From Gemmatimonadota bacterium (GTDB lineage: Bacteria; Gemmatimonadota; Gemmatimonadetes; Longimicrobiales; Gaopeijiaceae), in the NCBI GenBank assembly GCA_026713345.1, contig JAPOOQ010000569.1, positions 1 to 5,332 of the forward strand: a stretch of DNA of 5,332 nucleotides, written 5' to 3'. This document shows positions 1 through 5,332 of this stretch, one piece after another. Under the pieces are notes generated by a model that made no database searches, was not told where the DNA came from, and worked only from the letters and a program-made list of their open reading frames with translations. How positions within the stretch are numbered: the stretch's first letter is position 1; the number at the start of each line of letters is the position of its first letter. The position numbers and the translations under genes are program-made.

Positions 1-349
1 GCCGCAGGTGTTCCTTTACGAGCGTGACGCGGCGGACGACGGTGTCTTTCCCGCCGGTGCGCAGCGCCTCATACGCGCGCATGGTCCCCGCGATCCCGCG
101 GTACTCGCCGAGCTCCCGGGTCCGGTCCGTGCACGTCACGATGTCGAACCCTTCGAGCCGCAGGCGCCTGAGCTCCTCGTCGCACAGCTCGATCGGCCAG
201 TCGGGGCTCTCCGGGTCCTCACCGTTCGCGATGTAGACGGCCCACTCGTCGGGCAGCCACACCGTGCGGGTGCTGGTGTACGGCGCTCTCGCTACCGGTT
301 GCTGGTCGGTGGTCATGCCGAGGCCGTCGCGGTCTGTTTCCTGATCCAT
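1..349 (-). CDS. Hypothetical protein, 5' part only (3' end off the left edge)
   Basis: An open frame starts at the ATG at 349-347 and stays open for 116 codons to the window edge. The protein begins MDQETDRDGLGMTTDQQPVA and continues with a Trp/Asp/Glu-rich stretch around TVWLPDEWAVYIANGEDPE (about residues 29-47), then an acidic-to-basic segment DEELRRLRLEGFDIVTCTDR (about 61-80). It ends at the edge with VVRRVTLVKEHLR. The start is supported by a GAGGGG Shine-Dalgarno sequence (358-363) 8 bases upstream. Met12 is a weaker alternative start. Third codon positions are mostly G or C and the amino-acid mix is balanced, as expected for a real high-GC gene; the overlapping frames give Arg/Pro-rich products. 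There is no signal peptide or membrane segment in the visible part. I do not recognise the family. It lies on the same strand as the Argonaute gene but more than 500 bases downstream, beyond a pseudogene remnant, so co-function is unlikely. Confidence 0.72.
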   Translation of the reverse strand, partial: MDQETDRDGLGMTTDQQPVARAPYTSTRTVWLPDEWAVYIANGEDPESPDWPIELCDEELRRLRLEGFDIVTCTDRTRELGEYRGIAGTMRAYEALRTGGKDTVVRRVTLVKEHLR

Positions 350-357
350 TCACGCAT

Positions 358-363
358 CCCCTC
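358..363 (-). promoter_or_regulatory. Ribosome binding site of the left-edge gene
   Basis: GAGGGG on the minus strand lies 8 bases before the ATG at 349. It favours that start. An out-of-frame ATG at 357-355 directly abuts this motif and opens only a 14-codon frame, so it is unlikely to be used. Confidence 0.5.
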
Positions 364-482
364 GAGGTCAGCCCCGGGTCTGCCCCAAGCGTGCGAACTC
401 GCGTGGGGACGCCGCCGGGAGCCATGGGTCAAGCAGCCGGCCGTCGGAGCGGTCGTCGCGCGGGAGTTTGGCTCGACCGCGT

Positions 483-721
483 TGGCTCAGAAACGCTCGA
501 CGGCGGCGTCGGGAGAGTTGACCGCGATCCAGGGCAGAGCCGGTAGGCGACGTGCATGACGAGCACGACGTCGCTGGGGGAGGCGTTCGACCGGGCGGCC
601 TGGACGCGGAGTAAGCGGCCGAGGGCCGGCGGGTCCGGTGGGGCGCACGACCAGTTCCGGTGCGGGAAGCGATCAGGAGTGTCGCGGCCCCTCCGGGAAG
701 GCAGATTCGCGATCACCGCCT
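483..721 (-). pseudogene. Degenerate copy of the right-edge gene (left arm of long direct repeat)
   Basis: This stretch aligns along its whole length with 5053-5305. There is a perfect 34-base block at 578-611 versus 5150-5183. The minus strand still encodes LRVQAARSNAS and LVMHVA, identical to the right-edge gene, joined by SPSDVV instead of LSNIM. Three indels break the frame: a 14-base deletion near 628/629 relative to 5201-5214, a 1-base insertion near 655, and a 1-base deletion just after the MHVAYRL segment (about 538-540) that shifts past the stop used on the right. A further 1-base indel lies toward 711. No single frame reproduces the right-hand protein, so I call it a gene remnant. 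Whether the copy continues past 721 cannot be judged, because the matching sequence would lie beyond the right edge. The function of the parent gene is unknown. Confidence 0.72.
483..721 (+). repeat. Long imperfect direct repeat, left copy
   Basis: The left member pairs with 5053-5305, in the same orientation and about 4.57 kb away. It begins at the shared GGCTCAGAA-like segment and carries the 34-base identical core 578-611. It lacks 14 bases present in the right copy and has smaller indels. Weak similarity may extend left to about 452 (right copy about 5018). Confidence 0.8.
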
Positions 722-888
722 TGTGCCACGCGCTCCGTCGGTTGTTCCGGCGTCGCTGGGGCCGAGAGCCAGTGGCACAGGCGCGCGTAGGGGATAGGCA
801 GTGTGGATCCGAGGGGAGCTGCCACCGGGGACCCACTGGTTCGGTCCGGCGTCCGACGAAGTTCGAGCCCTTTCCCTCTCAATTGCCG
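722..888. other. Stretch with no recognisable gene, between remnant and Argonaute stop
   Basis: Open frames here on either strand give Arg/Pro/Ser-rich products without recognisable motifs. A minus-strand frame starting with TTG at 909, directly after the Argonaute stop, has no ribosome binding site of its own and no family resemblance. The segment may be further remnant of the left repeat or junction DNA. Confidence 0.4.
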
Positions 889-912
889 TAGTTGCTTCAG
901 GCGAACCAACTA
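889..912 (-). terminator. Imperfect hairpin over the Argonaute stop codon, possible terminator
   Basis: The 24 bases form an inverted repeat: a 6-bp outer stem (TAGTTG with CAACTA), one mismatch, a 3-bp inner stem (TTC with GAA) and a 4-base loop. The TAG stop codon forms part of the outer stem. No T-run follows on the minus strand, so it is at best a weak or factor-aided terminator. It could also act as a 3'-end stabilising structure. Confidence 0.3.
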
Positions 913-3900
913 AATGAAGAGTCTGTAGTCATAGGATGTTGCACCGAAGCGTTGGAGTAAGGCACCGATCTTCGCGATTTCACCCGAAGATCCCAAAGTG
1001 GATGGCAGTTTAGTATAGAGGTCAAATGTGTTCCAGTTCATCTTGGATAAGCCGAGAATCTCGGCAGAAAGCTGTTGAAGGGGCGTCTGCCCTGCATGGC
1101 GCCTGATGACAAGAGGTGCCGGAATGCGTCTCTTTCCCTGAAAATAAGTGAGGCGAGGATCTAGCGCTGCCGTCGCGCCGTGAACCCAGAGAAGGGCGCT
1201 GTAATCATCGAGCCTCATGGCGGTGCCGCGTCGCACCGGGTAATTGTCCTCGTCAGGTACGCCATTCGGTCTGTGAACCGAAGCTACATACCGAAGCGCG
1301 TGATCAATCTGGATTTCAAGCATGTCAAGGTGTTCGACACCGCTCAGGCCATCGCGCAATCCCTCGCGCTCCGCTTTAACAAAAGGCGTGCGTTTGTGTA
1401 GGACGACGCGGTTGGGCAGCGTCTTACGAGCGTCGAAGAACAACTGTCGGATGGTATCCCCCACGCGCCGAGCATCATCCTCCGACATAAAGGGGTTGCC
1501 TCTGCGAATAATGGGATTCTCGATCTTGCTGAGTCGATACTGAAGACCTTCGCCGCGCGCGTTGTAAATGTGGCTACATCCGAGGACAACATGGTCGCCG
1601 CGGCGCGCGCTGGCGTCGATGCTGAAACCGAGACCGACAAAAGCTGTATCATCAGCCAGGCTCTCCAATAGCCACGGCGTACGCATTCCCTTCACATACA
1701 ACGCAAGCGATAGCCACCACCAGACGCGGCATTGATAGGCGTCCGAGAGCGTATCTTGATTCAGAAACTGAGTCGCAATGCCCCGCTGGACGCAGAACGC
1801 CTTTACAAAATTATGGAGATCGAAACTCTCAGATTCTGTGTTGTAACCACGAAACGGCTGCCAGCGGTCAGGAATGTAGATCAGCACGACATCGGGCACG
1901 CGCGACGCGTGAAGTGTTTCGATGCTCCGATTGATAAGGCGTGCTGCGTCAAGTGCCCCGGGGTTTGGTTGGCGCGTAGAAGGCTCTGGGCAATTGATCC
2001 AGTCGACGGAGCCCGGCGTGGGCAATTCCACCGGTAGGCCATAAGCTGTCTGAAATCCTGGATAGTCCAGCAGATAATCCCGTTCTTTCGAGCTGGGGGC
2101 GAGCTTGCGATGTATAGATTGGAGATAGGCATGAAGGGACCGCGCTTCGGGTGACGGACACACAACCCCGATGCGCAAGGACGACGAGAGTCCACGAGAG
2201 GTGAGTGGATAGTCATAGGGCCGGTGAGTTAGCATTCCGCGGATCGGATGTGCATCTTTCGCAGAAGCAGTCCCCTCTCTGTTGGAGAACAACAATGACG
2301 GTTCAACAAGCTGCATGCCGCGGTGTTGTATGAGAGGTTGCATCTTTTGCGGTACGCTAACAGCGCGCGTGCGAGACGGCAGGCCAATCGTAGCGAATAC
2401 TGGTGAGCGTCGCACCCGAAACTGGAACGTGGATCCAGAATTGCCGGGGAACGAAAAAACAGCTGTTTGTCCCTGGGGGAATAGAGTCGCGCGCCAAGCA
2501 TTGACGGCCTTGTTGAATGGCTTGTTGTGTTGATAGCCGAGAATCTCAAGCTTAATCGCGTTCGCGACTTCTAGTGGAGGTTCCACCTGGGTCTGATCGA
2601 ACACTTTCAGAGACGGCATAATGATGAGATATTGAAACCCACCAATGTTGCGCAGGAAAATCACAGCCGCCTCGTGGACAGAATAGGTTTCGGTGCCACG
2701 GCGAACCGTCCGAAAAACACCAGGTCGCCACAGGGAACGGGTGCCATCGGTAGGTACTCCGGCAGCCTCGGCCAGTGAACGCACCAAAGCCTGCCGCATC
2801 AGGGAGACGACGGCGGCATCTTCATAGCGGAGGTCTTCCGGGGCGACAGGCGTGCGTTCGATGGAGCCCTTTATATTGTCGCCGAATGCGGCGCGAATAC
2901 CTTCGATTGTCCCGAGCGCAAGTACATGGCGGAAAGGCACGGCTACCAAAGGCCGGCCGTCAGTGGCTTCGCGTAGTGAGGCCCAGACACGTTCCTTGGG
3001 CCAGACCTTGAGATCGAATTGAAGCACCTCGGTCGGGCATTCGATTCGGAAAGCATTGCTCTTGATCAGTGTGGCACTAGCGAACTTCGGGACCTGGAAC
3101 GGCTTGCGGTACAGCGGGTCAGCCGGCGCGAGTGCGGCGATGCAGCGACGGGCGGCGTCACGCCGTTCACCGTCGGTACAATGCAGCGCAAGGCGCGTCA
3201 TAAGGTCATCGAAGCCAAGTGTCGGCACATAGTGAGCTTGATGGCCGTGCGTTCGGGCGTGCTGGATCAGAGCAATTACGTGGGCCGGGGGGCTGTCGTC
3301 GGTAAATCCGCACCAGAATAGTGGGGTGGGTCCGGCACGGCCGTATGCTTCGTGAAGGGCATCCATGACAGAACGATCTCGACCACTGTAGCCCACAACT
3401 ACCAGTGGAGCGGTTCGCGTCTCTTCGGTCAGCGCCTTACAGAGCGCTGTCTCCTGAGTCCGAAGTTCTTCAGGGGTGTTCTTGAGTGCGTCGTAACGAT
3501 AATCGCCGTGGAGGGAGACACAAAGAAGCTGGCCCGGCGCTGCCGGACGTGTCACGCGCTGTTGGCTGTCGAGACCGACCTCAAGCGGGATCAGGCTGAA
3601 CGGGGCGGCCGCGCGAGCGACAAGACCGTCGAAATTAGTGGACCAGACGGATTGGATAAGGTTTGCCTCCGCGAGATGGCAAAGCAGTTGATAGCCCACA
3701 TGTGGCCGAGCGTTGCGGACGATGTTCTGGAAATAGCCGCGCCGATCTTCGGGGATCGGAAAGCATTGCTGGATGAAGAAAGCGTACTCGTCCGGTGAGC
3801 CATCAGGGGGAAAGTGTCCCTGTGCGTCAAGCCATTGTTGGATCCGACGGCGGATTCCGGGCAGGGAAATTTCCGCGAACTGATCTTCAAGGCCGGGGTT

Positions 3901-4104
3901 GTTGGTGAGAAAAATGCTGCGCTTCCACTCCCAAATGCACGTCTGGGCCGATGGGATGCCAGAGCTGATCGAGGCGCCAGCACCGAGGAAGACGGACAGT
4001 GGTGCGGTTCGCCGGATTCCGATGGAACGTACAAAGGCATCTAGCGACAGCAAGAGGTCGCCGTCGGCGTGGCGTTGTAGCGGCGGAGTGGAGACGTGAG
4101 TCAT
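910..4104 (-). CDS. Fused SIR2-APAZ-short prokaryotic Argonaute (SPARSA-type defence protein)
   Basis: A single chain of 1064 residues. SIR2-like NADase, about residues 20-310: Rossmann GAGAS 41-45, STNFD 155-159 with N157, SLHGD with H199, and VVVGYSGRD 235-243 with D243. APAZ region, about 335-635, includes ERTPVAPEDLRYEDAAVVSL near 416-435 and SLWRPG near 457-462. MID, from about 643 (LRIGVVCP): the guide 5'-end pocket H764, K768, Q779, K805 has nearly the spacing of the AfPiwi Y-K-Q-K set. PIWI, about 815-1064: GLGFS (824-828) replaces the first catalytic Asp, and LHKRTPF (902-908) replaces the second Asp motif, so it is slicer-dead like other short pAgos. Known family role: guide-loaded complexes recognise invader nucleic acid and the SIR2 domain depletes NAD+, killing or arresting the cell. 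All domains sit in one polypeptide, as in PgSir2-Ago-type fusions; no partner gene adjoins. GC is lower than in the flanks, pointing to transfer. The start ATG follows GGGGA by 7 bases. No signal peptide or membrane segment, so cytoplasmic. Class is confident; activity here is inferred. Confidence 0.95.
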   Translation of the reverse strand: MTHVSTPPLQRHADGDLLLSLDAFVRSIGIRRTAPLSVFLGAGASISSGIPSAQTCIWEWKRSIFLTNNPGLEDQFAEISLPGIRRRIQQWLDAQGHFPPDGSPDEYAFFIQQCFPIPEDRRGYFQNIVRNARPHVGYQLLCHLAEANLIQSVWSTNFDGLVARAAAPFSLIPLEVGLDSQQRVTRPAAPGQLLCVSLHGDYRYDALKNTPEELRTQETALCKALTEETRTAPLVVVGYSGRDRSVMDALHEAYGRAGPTPLFWCGFTDDSPPAHVIALIQHARTHGHQAHYVPTLGFDDLMTRLALHCTDGERRDAARRCIAALAPADPLYRKPFQVPKFASATLIKSNAFRIECPTEVLQFDLKVWPKERVWASLREATDGRPLVAVPFRHVLALGTIEGIRAAFGDNIKGSIERTPVAPEDLRYEDAAVVSLMRQALVRSLAEAAGVPTDGTRSLWRPGVFRTVRRGTETYSVHEAAVIFLRNIGGFQYLIIMPSLKVFDQTQVEPPLEVANAIKLEILGYQHNKPFNKAVNAWRATLFPQGQTAVFSFPGNSGSTFQFRVRRSPVFATIGLPSRTRAVSVPQKMQPLIQHRGMQLVEPSLLFSNREGTASAKDAHPIRGMLTHRPYDYPLTSRGLSSSLRIGVVCPSPEARSLHAYLQSIHRKLAPSSKERDYLLDYPGFQTAYGLPVELPTPGSVDWINCPEPSTRQPNPGALDAARLINRSIETLHASRVPDVVLIYIPDRWQPFRGYNTESESFDLHNFVKAFCVQRGIATQFLNQDTLSDAYQCRVWWWLSLALYVKGMRTPWLLESLADDTAFVGLGFSIDASARRGDHVVLGCSHIYNARGEGLQYRLSKIENPIIRRGNPFMSEDDARRVGDTIRQLFFDARKTLPNRVVLHKRTPFVKAEREGLRDGLSGVEHLDMLEIQIDHALRYVASVHRPNGVPDEDNYPVRRGTAMRLDDYSALLWVHGATAALDPRLTYFQGKRRIPAPLVIRRHAGQTPLQQLSAEILGLSKMNWNTFDLYTKLPSTLGSSGEIAKIGALLQRFGATSYDYRLFI

Positions 4105-4116
4105 GGGGAGTTCCCC
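4105..4116 (-). promoter_or_regulatory. Argonaute ribosome binding site inside a small palindrome
   Basis: On the minus strand GGGGA (4112-4116) lies 7 bases upstream of the ATG at 4104. It pairs symmetrically with TCCCC directly before the ATG, giving 5-bp arms with a 2-base centre. The centre is too short for an RNA hairpin, so if the symmetry matters it would be as a DNA-binding site. The motif supports the chosen start. No convincing -35/-10 pair was found upstream. Confidence 0.45.
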
Positions 4117-5057
4117 GAAAGGTGATTGATTTCATGGGGCGGTACCGTTGGGACGGAGACGGCTAGACGCGTCGGTTGGGGTGGTGATGTGGAACAGATG
4201 AGACAATTTGGTGACGGCGCGACTTGACGAATTGTGGAGGCAAGGCCTAGTGCCCTGTCCCTGAAGGTCATGAAGTCCAGACATGGCGGACGCGCCGGGT
4301 GAAATCGGTTCTGAGACGGGCCGGGATTCTTGGGTGAACGATGGTGACAGGATACGGCGGTGCCGAAAAAATTCGCGATGCTGGTGGTTGAGGGCGGGCG
4401 CGTCAGCCGGCGTCGCGGTGAAGCGGCAGTGTACGGGGAATCGACAGTTGGGGGTAGTACACGCGTCTTAGTGGCTGGGGCCGAGGTATGCGACCGGGTC
4501 GTTTTCATGACGTTCACCGTGGTTGCGGACAGGCTTAGCTCAATCCTTGGGAACTCGGCCGGCTGGGGTGGTCCGGCAGGGCGCTACGTACAGCCGGTGT
4601 GCCGAAGGCAATGCACATGCGCGGGAGAAGTAGGCGGGTGCAATCACTGCTTGCTTCCGCCGGAGCCTGCTCTAGAGAGCGCGTCTGGGGCGCGATTCCC
4701 TGAGAGGGTGGATCCCGGCAGCAACGGGAGCTCAACTCGGCAGATCGCGGTTCGTCGTTTGGACGACCCCCTTTCGGGTCAGTCAGCCAGAGGCCTCGTG
4801 TCACCTCGTTCGCGGAAACGCGGTTCTCGGACAGCGCAATGCGTACCAGGGTAGCAGATGCGGAGGGGGGCCGGGCGGCTTGGCGGCGGGGGCGAGCGGC
4901 AACGATTGGAGGTGGAAGCCAAAGAGGGGGCGGATGTTCAGGGAATGTGGTTGGCGATGCGGAACTTGAGCTCCTCTGTTCGCCGAGGGGACGTGATCGG
5001 GGTGCCGGTCAGCGGTGTTGTCGTCGCTGGGCGGGGAGCGGTTTCTGGCAGGTCGGC
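4117..5057. other. About 0.9 kb without a convincing gene, upstream of the Argonaute gene
   Basis: Several open frames cross this stretch, but their products are rich in Pro, Ser, Thr, Arg or Gly, lack recognisable motifs and do not show the third-position GC bias of the edge genes. One minus-strand frame (4101-4517) overlaps the Argonaute start by ATGA. Its composition is poor for a real protein, though tight coupling cannot be excluded. A plus-strand frame (4360-4854, GTG start) is equally unconvincing. No tRNA, CRISPR array or complete insertion sequence is visible. The Argonaute promoter presumably lies in the part nearest 4104. The stretch may be junction DNA carried with the defence gene. 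Confidence 0.5.
4938..5057 (-). other. In-frame open extension beyond the stop of the right-edge gene
   Basis: After the TGA at 5060-5058 the same minus-strand frame stays open for 39 further codons, ending with TGA at 4940-4938. The read-out starts ADLPETAPRP and ends with the protein-like tail TEELKFRIANHIP. There is no start codon with a ribosome binding site, so it is not an independent gene. It could be the old C-terminus of a longer protein cut by a nonsense change, or chance. Confidence 0.2.
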
Positions 5058-5305
5058 TCAGAAGCGCTCGACGCCGACGTGAGGAGGGCTCACGGCGATC
5101 CAGGGGCTGAGCCGGTCGGCGACGTGCATGACGAGCATGATGTTGCTGAGGGAGGCGTTCGACCGGGCGGCCTGGACGCGGAGGAACCGGTCGAGGGGCC
5201 GGCCGCCGTCGTCGGCGGGTCCGGTGAGGGTCACGATCAGTCCGGTGCGGAGCGCGGTCAGGGGTCTTGCGCAGCTTCCCGCCCGCCGCCCCGCCATCAC
5301 CGCCT
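5053..5305 (+). repeat. Long imperfect direct repeat, right copy
   Basis: The right member pairs with 483-721, with identical core 5150-5183. It coincides with the reading frame ending at 5058, so the repeat is a duplicated gene segment and not an insertion-sequence end. The similarity may continue beyond the window, since the right copy reaches nearly to the edge. Confidence 0.8.
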
Positions 5306-5332
5306 CCCCCCCCGGGCCACCCCGGGCCGCGC
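5058..5332 (-). CDS. Hypothetical protein, intact C-terminus (possibly 5'-truncated at right edge)
   Basis: The minus-strand frame is open from the right edge to TGA at 5060-5058. Third codon positions are almost all G or C across the segment LTALRTGLIVTLTGPADDGG, then RPLDRFLRVQAARSNASLSN, then a Met/Val-rich LVMHVADRLSPWIAVSPP, which is strong evidence for real coding in a high-GC host. An internal GGAGG (5303-5307) sits 5 bases before an ATG at 5297, so the protein could be a complete 79-residue product. The frame also continues upstream to the edge, so it may be the tail of a larger protein. No known domain, signal peptide or membrane helix is recognised. Its degenerate second copy lies at 483-721 on the far side of the Argonaute gene, same orientation. 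Function unknown. Confidence 0.6.
   Translation of the reverse strand, partial: AARGGPGGEAVMAGRRAGSCARPLTALRTGLIVTLTGPADDGGRPLDRFLRVQAARSNASLSNIMLVMHVADRLSPWIAVSPPHVGVERF
5311..5330 (+). repeat. Short tandem repeat of a 10-base GC unit
   Basis: CCCGGGCCAC is followed directly by CCCGGGCCGC, two units differing by one base, after a C-run at 5306-5313. It lies in the possible 5' part of the right-edge gene. It may be simple GC-rich slippage or lower-quality sequence near an end. Confidence 0.4.

Noticed and set aside
8..559. Plus-strand 183-codon open frame
   Set aside because: It lies antisense to the left-edge gene and the pseudogene remnant; its Arg/Ala/Gly-rich product has no recognisable motif and the opposite strand has far better coding character.
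860..875. GTTCGAG motif resembling a tRNA T-loop, possibly an attachment site
   Set aside because: The flanking bases do not form a 5-bp T-stem, and no acceptor, D or anticodon arm is present.
673..909. Minus-strand 78-codon frame starting with TTG just after the Argonaute stop
   Set aside because: Weak start codon, no own ribosome binding site, unremarkable composition, and it overlaps the repeat remnant in a frame not used by the right-hand copy.
4224..4255. Plus-strand TTGACG followed 17 bases later by CTAGTG, promoter-like
   Set aside because: The -10 match is poor and it points away from the Argonaute gene toward frames that do not look coding.
4764..4780. GACCC/GGGTC hairpin
   Set aside because: Short 5-bp stem, not followed by a T-run and not at the end of any supported gene.
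4360..4854. Plus-strand 164-codon frame with GTG start
   Set aside because: No clear ribosome binding site, no third-position bias, Cys/Gly/Arg-rich tail and no recognisable domain.
4858..5082. Plus-strand 74-codon frame
   Set aside because: Antisense to the end of the right-edge gene; Gly/Arg-rich and without GC-biased third positions.

Overview
The window looks like chromosomal or accessory DNA of a high-GC bacterium, most likely an actinomycete. The edge regions are very GC-rich (41 of 60 bases G/C at 1-60, 49 of 60 at 5161-5220), and the coding stretches there use almost only G or C at third codon positions. The central gene is clearly lower in GC, with local stretches near 40-45% (24 of 60 at 1801-1860, 27 of 60 at 1021-1080), which suggests horizontal acquisition.

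Layout, left to right. Positions 1-349 hold the 5' part of an unrecognised minus-strand gene that runs off the left edge. Positions 483-721 hold a degenerate, frameshifted copy of a sequence found again at the right edge. Positions 910-4104 (minus) hold the one large gene, a 1064-residue single-chain SIR2-APAZ-MID-PIWI protein. This is a fused short prokaryotic Argonaute of the SPARSA (SIR2-APAZ plus short pAgo) class. Positions 4105-5057 show no convincing gene. Positions 5058-5332 (minus) hold the apparently intact counterpart of the left remnant: a short or 5'-truncated gene of unknown function.

Function. The SIR2 part keeps the NAD-binding and catalytic motifs. The MID part keeps an H-K-Q-K guide 5'-end pocket. 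The PIWI part has lost the slicer aspartates. Together these fit the SPARSA mechanism: guide-directed recognition of invader nucleic acid triggers NAD+ depletion and abortive infection. No second effector or partner gene is visible, so the fused protein probably works as a one-gene defence module.

The most notable structural point is that the defence gene and about 4.3 kb of DNA lie between two copies of a roughly 0.2-0.25 kb imperfect direct repeat. The right copy reads as coding and the left copy is broken by at least three indels. This suggests that duplication or recombination accompanied arrival of the module, and that the two copies could serve for its loss.
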